Positions 1 through 7,793 of a stretch of DNA of 64,000 bases are shown in pieces. A model generated the notes under the pieces. It saw only the letters and a list, made by a program, of their open reading frames with translations, ran no database searches and was not told where the DNA came from. The position numbers and the translations under genes are program-made. Origin of the DNA: Myroides profundi (GTDB lineage Bacteria; Bacteroidota; Bacteroidia; Flavobacteriales; Flavobacteriaceae); contig NZ_CP010817.1 of NCBI RefSeq assembly GCF_000833025.1, positions 434,001 through 498,000 on the forward strand, written 5' to 3'. The stretch's first letter is position 1; every line of letters begins with the position of its first letter.

Positions 1-192
1 TATATTGATGATTTAACTTATCAATTTACTTCAATAAAATTAAAGGATTTTATTGATAGTTATTATAATATTGATATTGATGATGATAAACTGAATGAAA
101 AACTAAAAGAATTAGTGAAAGAAGGATTTTTACTACCTGTTATATTTGGAGGTAGAGTATGGAATTCCTTTTTAATAAAGAGGTATAGCTAA
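1..192 (+). CDS. 3' fragment of immunity-like gene (copy A, runs off left edge)
   Basis: Open frame from base 1 to a TAA at 190-192, with no start inside the window, so this is the C-terminal 63 residues of a gene beginning upstream. Its DNA is a near copy of 1366-1556, the end of the 145-residue gene at 1119: both contain YIDDLTYQF, KDFIDS and KEGFLLPVIF and end KRY-Ser. The two are therefore tandem duplicates. Function unknown. Small, AT-rich, duplicated genes of this kind are typical of immunity genes trailing a polymorphic toxin, but no toxin is visible here. Whether the upstream part is intact cannot be seen. Confidence 0.7.
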   Translation, partial: YIDDLTYQFTSIKLKDFIDSYYNIDIDDDKLNEKLKELVKEGFLLPVIFGGRVWNSFLIKRYS

Positions 193-214
193 AGTTTCTT
201 TAAGCAAAATTCAA

Positions 215-379
215 ATGAGTATGCTTGGAAAGTCATTGTCAGAGGCTAAAGGCAATGTTGATTCTTTTTTAGATGGAGAGAAGGTAATTATAGAAGTAGA
301 TGATATGGACTTAGCACAAGAGTTTTGTAATGAAGCTGAGAGAATTGGAGTTAATTGTAAGCTGATTATAACAGAATAA
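215..379 (+). CDS. 54-residue protein resembling the ribosomal L7/L12 C-terminal fold
   Basis: Starts at ATG 215 (a second ATG lies at 221), 22 bases after the preceding stop, and ends TAA at 379. It reads as helix-loop-strand with LGKSLSEAK, then V-D-S-F-L-D-G, then an AEELL-like helix and a final strand. By eye this follows the L7/L12 C-terminal pattern (GLGLKEAKDLV ... AGAKVELK). The frame stays open upstream of the ATG back to 179 and reads KVSLSKIQ, which fits the same fold. The gene may therefore be a truncated or recombined remnant whose front was lost at the duplication junction near 190-200. Too short for confident assignment. Confidence 0.45.
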   Translation: MSMLGKSLSEAKGNVDSFLDGEKVIIEVDDMDLAQEFCNEAERIGVNCKLIITE

Positions 380-394
380 TATTATATACAATAT

Positions 395-603
395 ATGTTG
401 TCTGTAGATGATATTACTGACTATTTTGAAATAAGAAACGGTTGGAGTTTAGTTAGGGTGTATACAAGTAATTTTTTGTTGCTAATAGAAAGTGAAAAGT
501 TTATTGCTCTTTTATCATTGATGTAGGTTTTTTTTATAAAGATGGAAATATGATGAGTCAGCCATCGGTTGTCAGAATTATTCCAAAAATGTTTAAACAA
601 TAA
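395..603 (+). pseudogene. frameshifted small gene of unknown function
   Basis: ATG 395 opens a frame reading MLSVDDITDYFEIRNGW and onwards, stopping at a TAG near 524-526. The next frame picks up without a gap as I-I-D-V-G-F-F-Y-K-D-G-N and continues to TAA 601-603 (ending PKMFKQ). Adding one T to the CTTTTA run near 510-515 joins both halves into one 69-residue protein. So this is either a gene inactivated by a one-base deletion or a homopolymer sequencing error; programmed slippage is less likely. Family unknown; its place among other small AT-rich genes suggests an immunity-like role. It ends two bases before the next start. Confidence 0.55.
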
Positions 604-605
604 TT

Positions 606-1085
606 ATGGTATCAAATGTAGATCGGATTACTAAAGAAAAATATCAAGAGCTTAAAGTAAAAAATCTCTTTGAAGAAAAAATGACTGATAGAGTTTTTGC
701 TACAATTCTAATTAATAATGTGGCATACAAATTTGCATGGGGAAGTGATATTGTTGTACCTGTAATAAAGATTATAAATAATCAATATTGTACGATAGGA
801 ATAGATCTTGAATTTATTGTTATTAATATGATTGAAAACGTTGTTATTGATTCTGTTAAGCTTAATTATTTCTTTTATGATACTCAAATATTCAATAATT
901 TCCTTTTCGTTATAACAGAACTTCAAATTTTAAAAATAGAGATGCAAAATTTTAAAATCATTGATCAAATAGATTTACCCGAAATATTTGAATCTTGGGA
1001 TGTAGTAGACAATAAAATTAAGATCACTTGTTTAGATGGTCAGGAAGTAATTATTTTACGAGAAGTAATGCTTGGTATTAGGTAA
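606..1085 (+). CDS. hypothetical protein, beta-rich, immunity-like
   Basis: 159 residues, no signal peptide and no membrane segment. The second half is a run of short hydrophobic strands separated by turns (ILKIEM, IIDQIDLPEIF, VVDNKIKITCLDGQEVIIL), like part of a beta-propeller or WD-type sheet. The same pattern recurs in the 171-residue protein at 46689, so the two may be distant relatives. The start at ATG 606 lies two bases after the stop of the broken gene upstream, suggesting one transcript. I do not recognise the family. The position in a small-gene array next to a duplicated gene points to toxin immunity; this is inference only. Confidence 0.6.
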   Translation: MVSNVDRITKEKYQELKVKNLFEEKMTDRVFATILINNVAYKFAWGSDIVVPVIKIINNQYCTIGIDLEFIVINMIENVVIDSVKLNYFFYDTQIFNNFLFVITELQILKIEMQNFKIIDQIDLPEIFESWDVVDNKIKITCLDGQEVIILREVMLGIR

Positions 1086-1118
1086 GAAAGATAAGAGGTT
1101 ATATATAACAAAATAGTT

Positions 1119-1556
1119 ATGAATGATATAAAGAAATATTTGAATGAATATGTTAGATTTATTCATGAATTTGAAAAAGTGATAAGAAGTAGTTTGAATT
1201 TGGTTGAAGAAGATATATATCAGGAGATTTATAAGATTAATATTAATTCAAATGGTACTAAAAATTATAAACATGGTAATATTGATGGGTACGAATACCA
1301 TTATCATGGTGGAGGTTGTTTCATCCAGAAAGGGAATATAAAATGTGACTTTAATTTTATACGCTATATTGATGATTTAACTTATCAATTTACTTCAATA
1401 AAATTAAAGGATTTTATTGATAGTTGTTATCATGTTGATATTGATGTTGATAAACTGAATGAAAAACTAAAAGAATTAGTGAAAGAAGGATTCTTACTAC
1501 CTGTTATATTTGAAGGTAGGGTATGGGATTCTTTTTTAATAAAGAGGTATAGTTAA
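1119..1556 (+). CDS. immunity-like protein, possibly DUF6896 type (copy B)
   Basis: 145 residues, soluble. An N-terminal helix (RFIHEFEKVIRSS) is followed by a central H-Y-H-G-G-G-C segment (about residues 63-70) and a D-F-N-F strand, which vaguely recall DUF6896 proteins (HG-GC ... DFDF), then a helical tail. The last 64 codons are almost identical to the fragment at 1-192, with few substitutions and the same stop position, so this is the intact member of a tandem pair. It is followed after about 50 bases by a strong terminator. Likely cytosolic; function unknown, immunity role inferred from context. Family label uncertain. Confidence 0.6.
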   Translation: MNDIKKYLNEYVRFIHEFEKVIRSSLNLVEEDIYQEIYKININSNGTKNYKHGNIDGYEYHYHGGGCFIQKGNIKCDFNFIRYIDDLTYQFTSIKLKDFIDSCYHVDIDVDKLNEKLKELVKEGFLLPVIFEGRVWDSFLIKRYS

Positions 1557-1609
1557 AGTTTGTTAGAGTGAAGTGATATTAATTGATTATTGTTATTTGT
1601 TTAAATATA

Positions 1610-1643
1610 AACTCCTAAGTATAATTGCTTAGGAGTTTTTTTT
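1610..1643 (+). terminator. intrinsic terminator after immunity-like array
   Basis: Perfect 10-bp stem AACTCCTAAG / CTTAGGAGTT with loop TATAATTG, followed by a T run. The core and loop are the same as in the terminator at 2263, so the two were probably copied along with the gene units. Confidence 0.85.
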
Positions 1644-1821
1644 ATGGTCTATGAATAATGTTATTCTGTTGAGTGAATAATGATTAATTTTATTAGATAA
1701 ATGAAGTCAGTTCTTAGTACAGGCTGGTAAATATGTTGTGTCAGTAGGTTTGGTGAATAATCTAATCAGTAAACTTTAGAAGCGCTGAAGTGCACATTAG
1801 GATTAAGTAAATAAGAAGAAT

Positions 1822-2181
1822 ATGAATTTAATTAGAAATAATAAATTACTATATACTTTTGATGATGAAGTTGTAAGTAAGTTTGTTTATGCTATAGATG
1901 AAAAAAAGATAGAATTAAGCTTCGATGGTTTTTATGATTTAGAAAAAGAAGAAGGGATAAATAGAAAATGTATTCTAATTATTGAAGGTTGGAGTAAGGC
2001 ATTATCTAGATTATATCCTAATTCTAAATTTGATAACTTAGAAAGTAATTTTGGTATAATTAGTATGATTGTTGCTGTTAATGTGGAGCATGATGAAATA
2101 TATATGACTGTAAGTACAATTGATAATCGTCACTATGATTTGATATTTTTAAAACCTTCAATGTATATATCGTTGATTTAG
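1822..2181 (+). CDS. hypothetical small protein, immunity-like
   Basis: 119 residues starting at ATG 1822; mixed alpha/beta, acidic N-terminus (FDDEVVSKF, IDEKK), no signal peptide or membrane helix. A central I-I-E-G-W-S-K segment and a strand-rich end (MIVAVNVEHDEIYMTVSTID) are the most distinctive parts. Not recognised. It stands between two terminators that share stem core and loop, so it is its own transcription unit within the small-gene array. An immunity role is plausible by neighbourhood but unsupported by any motif. Confidence 0.55.
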   Translation: MNLIRNNKLLYTFDDEVVSKFVYAIDEKKIELSFDGFYDLEKEEGINRKCILIIEGWSKALSRLYPNSKFDNLESNFGIISMIVAVNVEHDEIYMTVSTIDNRHYDLIFLKPSMYISLI

Positions 2182-2262
2182 TAATTGACTTTATTTATTG
2201 GAGTATTTAAAATTAATTTACGTTATAGAATGTTATGTATTTTATATGAAGATAAAAATTAG

Positions 2263-2298
2263 AAAACCTCCTAAGTATAATTGCTTAGGAGGTTTTTT
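2263..2298 (+). terminator. intrinsic terminator
   Basis: Stem AACCTCCTAAG / CTTAGGAGGTT (11 bp), loop TATAATTG, followed by TTTT. Twin of the terminator at 1610. Confidence 0.85.
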
Positions 2299-2630
2299 AT
2301 GCTCTTTGAATAGTGATAGAGAGTATGATAATAAATTAAAGCACTATAGTGTGATGACGCTTTGTGATTGAGGAGTTGATATACTGTTTATATAGAGTAA
2401 CTTCTTAAATAAAAGACTTGAGGTAATAGTCTAGAGACGAGTATTCCAAATTCAGAATATGAGGTGATTACTGTTTGATAATAAGTTTTTCGGAGGATAT
2501 AATCTTTATTTTTGATTTATTATTACTTGAGTGTTTATTGCAAGGTTATATTGTTTAAAAATGAAAGTTTAAAATAGTTAATTTAACAAAATTATTTATT
2601 TTTATTGTTTGTGAATTAATTAACTATTAT
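2299..2630. other. AT-rich intergenic stretch
   Basis: About 330 bases with no open frame of note and no clear TAnnTTTG promoter element. A weak variant with one extra base (TATTGTTTG) lies near 2602-2610, just before the membrane-protein pair. Nothing else seen. Confidence 0.5.
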
Positions 2631-3302
2631 ATGGTAGATAATGTAAAGTATGGGCTAAAAATCTCTGGTTATGGAGTGGTTAGTTTTTTAAAGATCGCTG
2701 TGTTTGGAGTATTTAGTGCAGTGTTGAGTTTGATTATAGGTATAGTCTTGCTATCTAATGGTAGTTATACAAATAAACTAGGAGAAGTTCGTCATAGTTC
2801 ATTTAGAACATTTATTATTGACTATCCTTATTTATCAGTCTTACTATTAATCACCTTGATTAGTATTTATTTTGTGTTTTCTTTTTCGACGCAGTACGCT
2901 TTCAGAAAGGTAGCTAGACGTATTTTAGATGATAAAGCGGAGGTGTTATTAGACCCTATTATGGATAAAGTGATGGAGAAGACGATGGGAAAAATAGGAG
3001 AGACAGAGAGACAGAATATGCTACAGAGAGGAGTTGATTACTCAATGCTAAAGTTGCAGACAATTAATACTGTTAAGGAAGAGACTACGAATAAATGGTT
3101 GAGGTATTTACTTGTGTTAGGATTTTCTAAGTTGAGGTTAGATGATATTCCATTTGGCGATCCGAAGTTTAATGTTCGTTCAGAGATAAAGAGTAGAGTG
3201 ATCGAAGTGATTAAAGATTTTGCGACACCTGATAAGCAATTCTTTTGGATGATAGTCGCTTACCATTGGATAGTTATCTTGATTATTTCATTTTTAAGAT
3301 AA
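2631..3302 (+). CDS. hypothetical membrane protein (paralog 1)
   Basis: 223 residues. Three likely membrane helices: about 16-42 (VSFLKIAVFGVFSAVLSLII), 69-90 (LSVLLLITLISIYFVFSF) and the C-terminus about 203-222 (WMIVAYHWIVILIISF). The middle 100 residues are cytosolic or periplasmic, charged and helical (LLDPIMDKVMEKTMGK ... GVDYSMLKLQTINTVKEE), then a conserved LDDIPFGDPKFN segment. The gene 13 bases downstream encodes a clear relative with the same arrangement, including DDIPFNDPKLN. No family recognised. An envelope function, perhaps protection against a membrane-acting toxin given the neighbouring array, is only a guess. Confidence 0.65.
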   Translation: MVDNVKYGLKISGYGVVSFLKIAVFGVFSAVLSLIIGIVLLSNGSYTNKLGEVRHSSFRTFIIDYPYLSVLLLITLISIYFVFSFSTQYAFRKVARRILDDKAEVLLDPIMDKVMEKTMGKIGETERQNMLQRGVDYSMLKLQTINTVKEETTNKWLRYLLVLGFSKLRLDDIPFGDPKFNVRSEIKSRVIEVIKDFATPDKQFFWMIVAYHWIVILIISFLR

Positions 3303-3315
3303 CGATATTTTTACG

Positions 3316-4004
3316 ATGTTAGATAAAGTAAAGTATGCAGCTAAACTATCTTTTATAGGTGGGAGTAGTTTCTTTAAGGTATATGCGGTAGGATCATTAA
3401 GCGCAGTGTTTTCTTTTACTATCGGTCTTTTGTTATTTATGGGCCTTATAACCAACCTGGTAATTTGGGTGGTTCGGCAGGTATAATGGCTATATTCGTG
3501 GTCCTTATGATTGCACCTATCCAGAGTATCTTATTGACTCTTATAGCGATTAGTAATTACTTTGTCTTTTCTATGGCGAGTTTTCATGCTGTTAAAAGAG
3601 TAGCAAATAGATTATTGACTGACAAAGGTGAGAGTCTGCTGTATCCATTAATAGATAGAGCATTAGATAAAGTCATTAGTGATGTCTCAACGTCTAATAA
3701 ACAAAACTGGATGCAAAAAGGGTTTGATTTCTCTTTGATACAAATGCAGATTATCAATAATATTAAAAATCAGAGCGAGAATAAATGGGTGAAGAAATTG
3801 TTGATTTATGGGTTTAAAAAGCTGAAGGTAGATGATATCCCTTTTAACGATCCGAAGCTAAATATCAGTGAGATTATAAAAGATCGAGTGATTCTGGCTA
3901 TTCGTGAAATGGCAAACCCTAGCAAGAAGAAGTTCTGGTATACAATCTTGTTTCATTGGATGGCTGTTTTGGTCATTTTGATTATGAATTTGATTTATAG
4001 ATAA
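3316..4004 (+). pseudogene. frameshifted membrane protein (paralog 2)
   Basis: ATG 3316 opens MLDKVKYAAKLSFIGG, matching the start of the paralog at 2631 (MVDNVKYGLKISGYG), but this frame stops at about 3484. The rest, from PYNQPGNLGG onwards, continues in another frame to the TAA at 4002-4004 and matches the paralog to its end (DDIPFNDPKLN, C-terminal helix). The switch lies at GGGCC near 3441-3445 and is repaired by adding one base. A TTG-started protein from 3465 (179 residues) would lack the first membrane helix. Recent inactivation or a sequencing error; the remaining codons are undamaged. Confidence 0.65.
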
Positions 4005-4022
4005 AGGAAGTTAAGTATAAGT

Positions 4023-4061
4023 AAAGAGCTAATTATATAGGTGTAAATCATTAGCTCTTTT
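4023..4061 (+). terminator. intrinsic terminator
   Basis: Stem AAAGAGCTAAT / ATTAGCTCTTTT around a 16-base loop, ending in TTTT; closes the membrane-protein pair. Confidence 0.75.
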
Positions 4062-4126
4062 ATCTTAGTGCTGTTCTAAAAAAGATAAGTTTCTTAAAGA
4101 ATAGAGGGGCTATTAATAAAAGATGT

Positions 4127-4134
4127 TATTTTTG
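4127..4134 (+). promoter_or_regulatory. -7 element for mvaD
   Basis: TATTTTTG fits the Bacteroidota TAnnTTTG consensus, 21 bases before ATG 4156. No convincing -33 TTG partner seen. Confidence 0.5.
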
Positions 4135-4155
4135 TTGTTTAGAAATCGATGAACA

Positions 4156-5241
4156 ATGAATATAGAAGACTTTATTTTTAGCCAAGATATAGATGTTAAT
4201 CAAGTAAAGGAGGGGACATTCTCATGGAGCTCTCCTAGTAATATCGCTTTAGTTAAGTATTGGGGTAAAAAGGAGAATCAGATTCCTGCTAACCCGTCTT
4301 TGAGTTTTACTTTAAACAATTGTAAGACAGAAACGACATTAAGCTATAGCGCGAAAGCGGATAAAGGGATCAGTTTTGATCTTTTGTTCGAAGGACAGTC
4401 TAAAGAAGAGTTTAAGCCGAAGATTCAGAAGTTTTTTGAGAGAATTCTAAAATACTGTCCTTATATCGAGTATTATCACTTCACGATAGATACTAAAAAT
4501 ACGTTCCCTCATAGTTCAGGGATAGCTTCTTCTGCGTCTGGCATGGCAGCGATGGCAGTGAATATTATGTCATTAGAAAGAAAGTTGAATGTGGATATGA
4601 CAGAAGACTATTTTGACCAGAAAGCTTCTTTTTTAGCTCGTCTTGGATCAGGTAGTGCATGTAGAAGTATAACGGGGAGTGTAGTAGTATGGGGAGAGCA
4701 ACGAGATATACCAGGAAGTACAGATTTATATGGAGTGAATTTCCCTTTTGAGGTACACCCTATCTTTAAGGGGTATTGTGATACTATCTTGTTAGTGGAT
4801 AAAGGAGAGAAGAAAGTGTCTAGTACAGTGGGGCATGATCTGATGCACAATCACCCTTATGCAGCACAACGCTTTGAACAAGCTCATGAGAATCTAGCTC
4901 GATTGAAAAAAATATTAATAGAAGGTAATTTAACGGAGTTTGTAGCGTTAGTAGAGAGCGAAGCATTGACTCTACACGCAATGATGATGACTTCTATGCC
5001 TTATTTTATCTTAATGAAGTCAAATACGCTTCAGATCATCGAGAAAATTTGGGCATTTAGAGAAAAAACATCAATCAATGTGTGCTTTACACTTGATGCT
5101 GGGGCAAATGTACACGTTCTATACCCAGAAGGGGACAAAGACTTTGTACAGACATTTATAAGACAAGAATTGGCGCAGTTCTGTCAGAATGAACAGTATA
5201 TAGATGATAAAGTTGGATTCGGTTCAGAAATAATTAAATAA
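4156..5241 (+). CDS. mvaD: diphosphomevalonate decarboxylase
   Basis: 361 residues, GHMP superfamily. Converts mevalonate-5-diphosphate to isopentenyl diphosphate with ATP in the cytosol. Visible signatures: SNIALVKYWGK at about 28-38 (hallmark of the family), the ATP-binding PHSSGIASSASG loop at 118-129, GSGSACRSI at 164-172 and DAGANVH at 314-320, whose Asp aligns with the catalytic Asp of the yeast enzyme (FDAGPN). Start ATG 4156 sits after a good -7 element; ATG 4149 is out of frame. It heads a cluster that also holds mevalonate kinase and a prenyltransferase, so isoprenoids here come from mevalonate. High certainty. Confidence 0.96.
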   Translation: MNIEDFIFSQDIDVNQVKEGTFSWSSPSNIALVKYWGKKENQIPANPSLSFTLNNCKTETTLSYSAKADKGISFDLLFEGQSKEEFKPKIQKFFERILKYCPYIEYYHFTIDTKNTFPHSSGIASSASGMAAMAVNIMSLERKLNVDMTEDYFDQKASFLARLGSGSACRSITGSVVVWGEQRDIPGSTDLYGVNFPFEVHPIFKGYCDTILLVDKGEKKVSSTVGHDLMHNHPYAAQRFEQAHENLARLKKILIEGNLTEFVALVESEALTLHAMMMTSMPYFILMKSNTLQIIEKIWAFREKTSINVCFTLDAGANVHVLYPEGDKDFVQTFIRQELAQFCQNEQYIDDKVGFGSEIIK

Positions 5242-5301
5242 TTTTTTGTAACTTTATACTACGGTATGCTAATTGCATATACTAATATAAATATTGAAGA
5301 T

Positions 5302-5703
5302 ATGAGAAAGTTAATGACAATTTTTGGTTTAGCACTAGGTAGCTTACTATTTAGTCAAGCAACTTATGCACAAGAGTTAGCACCAGATCAAAACCCTAAT
5401 TATAGAGTAAGTATGGTAAAGTATATGGCACAGAAAGATTCTCTGACTGCGACTTTAAGTACTACTGTACAGGATACTTATAAAGCGTACGATTGGTACG
5501 AGGCTAAGATGGAGCGCAAAGCTCAGAAAAAGCAATGGAGACATGAAGAACGCATGGCTCGTGCTAAATATGGTAGAAGTTACTATAGCTATGACAATGG
5601 GTATTATGGTAACTATAATAGCTATTATTCTGGATGGAATAACTGGAATACATGGAGACCAAATATTGGTTTTAGAACTGGTAACTGGTGGTTCTCTATT
5701 TAA
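5302..5703 (+). CDS. secreted Tyr/Asn-rich small protein
   Basis: 133 residues from ATG 5302, chosen because it gives a clean signal peptide (MRKLMTIFGLALGSLLFSQA, cleavage near YAQ-E). An upstream in-frame ATG at 5266 would add 12 polar residues before it. The mature part is charged and helical (KMERKAQKKQWRHEERMARAKYG) followed by a Tyr/Asn/Gly/Trp-rich tail (YYGNYNSYYSGWNNWN). It is probably periplasmic or surface exposed. It lies 60 bases after mvaD and 41 before a LpoB-like lipoprotein gene, so it likely belongs to this envelope set. Function unknown. Confidence 0.75.
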   Translation: MRKLMTIFGLALGSLLFSQATYAQELAPDQNPNYRVSMVKYMAQKDSLTATLSTTVQDTYKAYDWYEAKMERKAQKKQWRHEERMARAKYGRSYYSYDNGYYGNYNSYYSGWNNWNTWRPNIGFRTGNWWFSI

Positions 5704-5744
5704 GAATTAGGAAAAAAACATAAAGAAAAACAAATAATAGGATT

Positions 5745-6338
5745 ATGCAAATTAAACGTATAGCATTAGCTGCAATATTAGCTGTTTCAGGACTGGCTAT
5801 TACATCATGTGGACGTCAAGTAACTAGAGTAAGTACAGAAGAAACTATCGACATTAGTGGAAGATGGAATAACTCTGACTCTAGAGAGGTAGCTGACCAA
5901 ATGACTCAGCAAATATTAGAAGAGCCATGGATCTTTAACTTCCGTGAAGAGAATAAAGGAGAGAAGCCTGTGGTTATTGTAGGTATGGTTTATAATAAGA
6001 GCCATGAGCATATTGAAGCTGAGACGTTCGTAAAAGATGTGGAACAAGCATTTATTCGTTCACAAAGAGTACGTTTAGTTCAAGGAGGTAAAAAACGTGA
6101 GGAATTACGTGGTGAACGTGCAGATCAACAAACGAATGCATCATCATCATCTATGAAACAATTCGGTTTAGAACAAGGAGCTGACTTTATGTTGCAAGGT
6201 TCTATCAATTCTATCGTAGATTCTCACAAAAAGAAAAAAGTGGTTTACTATCAAGTTAACTTAGAGTTGACAAATATTCAAACAAATGAAGTAGTTTGGA
6301 TTGGTGAAAAGAAAATCGCTAAGTACGTAAAAAACTAA
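5745..6338 (+). CDS. LpoB-like penicillin-binding-protein activator lipoprotein
   Basis: 197 residues. Lipoprotein signal with lipobox ITSC at about 19-22 (Cys acylated), then a domain matching the LpoB family: VVIVGMVYNKSHEHI early, a helix (DVEQAFIRSQRVRLVQ), GLEQGADFMLQGSI near residue 150 and a final strand pair ending VVWIGEKKIAKY. LpoB in enterobacteria is an outer-membrane lipoprotein that stimulates PBP1b; in Bacteroidota the family is common but its partner is not established. Followed 15 bases later by another lipoprotein gene, probably the same operon. Family call is good, the specific role is inferred. Confidence 0.85.
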   Translation: MQIKRIALAAILAVSGLAITSCGRQVTRVSTEETIDISGRWNNSDSREVADQMTQQILEEPWIFNFREENKGEKPVVIVGMVYNKSHEHIEAETFVKDVEQAFIRSQRVRLVQGGKKREELRGERADQQTNASSSSMKQFGLEQGADFMLQGSINSIVDSHKKKKVVYYQVNLELTNIQTNEVVWIGEKKIAKYVKN

Positions 6339-6353
6339 TTTAAAGTAAAATAG

Positions 6354-7787
6354 ATGGTTTCAAGTAGAACCATATATTCTGTTATAAAAACATCATTGCT
6401 CTTTGCAATGATGTTTTTCGTGTTTGGATGTGCTTCGTATCATGACCGTATAACAGACTATTATCAGAAAGTAGGTGCTTCTGAACTAGATCTAGCAGAC
6501 AAAGCTTTAGATAAAAATGCTTTATTACAAAAGCCTCGTAATCTATTGCTTTTTTATATGGAAAAAGGAAAAGTAGCACACTTAAGAGGAGATTACGAAG
6601 CAAGTAATAAATATTTTAACCAGGCAGATTTATTGGTAGAAGACGGACTTTCTACTACAGGTGATTTAGCAGTAGGATTATTCCTTAACTCTATGTCTCA
6701 AAATTATAAAGGAGAAGAGTTTGAGATATTTATGATCCATTACTATAAAGCGTTAAACTATATGTATCTCGGTAAACCGAATGAGGCTATAGTAGAAGCT
6801 AGACGTATCTCACTACAGAACTATGCTCAAGGTGATAAATATAATGATAAGGCTACACGTTATTCGAAAGATGCTTTCTCGCTTAATTTACAAGGGTTAA
6901 TCTATGAACAAAGCAAGAACTATAACGATGCTTTTATAGCGTATAGAAACGCTGTTGAAACCTATCAATCTGGTGATGGAGTGTATTATGGTGTAAAAAT
7001 GCCTACTACCCTAAAATACGATGTTATGCGTATGGCAGATAAAATGGGATTCGCAGGTGATGTCGCAAAGTATGAGAAGGAGTTTAAGTTGAAGTTAAAA
7101 GATGTTCCTGTAAGTAATGGGGGAGATGTGGTTGTGTTTTGGGAGAACGGTAGGGCTCCAATTAAAGAACAAGAAAACCTTTTCTTCACGCTAGCAAAAG
7201 GAGACTCAGGATCGTTAGTTTTTACGAATGCATTAGGATTTGTGATTCCATTGGATTTTGGTATTGCTGGTAAGACTAATTTGAGCGATATACACAGTGT
7301 TAATATTGCTTATCCTAAGTATATTGTTCAACCGTTGCCATATACAGAGGCTTCTGTTACAGTAAAAGATACGTATGTATTACCATTCGAAAAGGCGGAG
7401 GATATAGATGCTTTAGCTGTATTGACTTTAAAAGAACGTGCAGGTAAAGAATTAGGAAAGATACTGACGAGAATGGCTGTTAAGAAATCAGCTGAATATG
7501 CGGTAAAAGCTGCGGCAAGATCGACTAGTAAAGACAGTGATGCTAATGCAATATTAGAAGGAATAGGGCTAGGAGTACAGTTGTTTAACCTGTTTTCAGA
7601 GAAAGCAGATACGCGTAACTGGCAGACCCTGCCTGCGCAAATAAACTATGTTCGTATCCCTTTAGAAATGGGTAAGAACAACGTGAAGGTTTCTAAGAAG
7701 CGTGCTAATGGGCAAGTAGTCGATGGTGTGGTAGAATTAGAAGGTAATGGTGAGATGCAGTTCTTTAATATCACCACAATGAAGTAA
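6354..7787 (+). CDS. COG3014-family outer-membrane lipoprotein with TPR-like region
   Basis: 477 residues. Type II signal peptide with lipobox VFGC near residue 26, then helical TPR-like repeats (about 60-210: EKGKVAHLRGDYEASNKYF, YYKALNYMYLGKPNEAIVEA, LQGLIYEQSKNYNDAFIAYR) and a beta-rich C-terminal half with VVVFWENGRAPIKEQ. This matches uncharacterised COG3014 proteins, which often sit beside LpoB-like genes as here. Anchored facing the periplasm. An envelope or peptidoglycan-related role is inferred from this pairing. Downstream gene begins 6 bases after its stop. Confidence 0.82.
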   Translation: MVSSRTIYSVIKTSLLFAMMFFVFGCASYHDRITDYYQKVGASELDLADKALDKNALLQKPRNLLLFYMEKGKVAHLRGDYEASNKYFNQADLLVEDGLSTTGDLAVGLFLNSMSQNYKGEEFEIFMIHYYKALNYMYLGKPNEAIVEARRISLQNYAQGDKYNDKATRYSKDAFSLNLQGLIYEQSKNYNDAFIAYRNAVETYQSGDGVYYGVKMPTTLKYDVMRMADKMGFAGDVAKYEKEFKLKLKDVPVSNGGDVVVFWENGRAPIKEQENLFFTLAKGDSGSLVFTNALGFVIPLDFGIAGKTNLSDIHSVNIAYPKYIVQPLPYTEASVTVKDTYVLPFEKAEDIDALAVLTLKERAGKELGKILTRMAVKKSAEYAVKAAARSTSKDSDANAILEGIGLGVQLFNLFSEKADTRNWQTLPAQINYVRIPLEMGKNNVKVSKKRANGQVVDGVVELEGNGEMQFFNITTMK

Positions 7788-7793
7788 TAGATT

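Noticed and set aside
708..926. 72-codon minus-strand frame
   Set aside because: Lies inside the 606-1085 gene and has random AT-rich composition.
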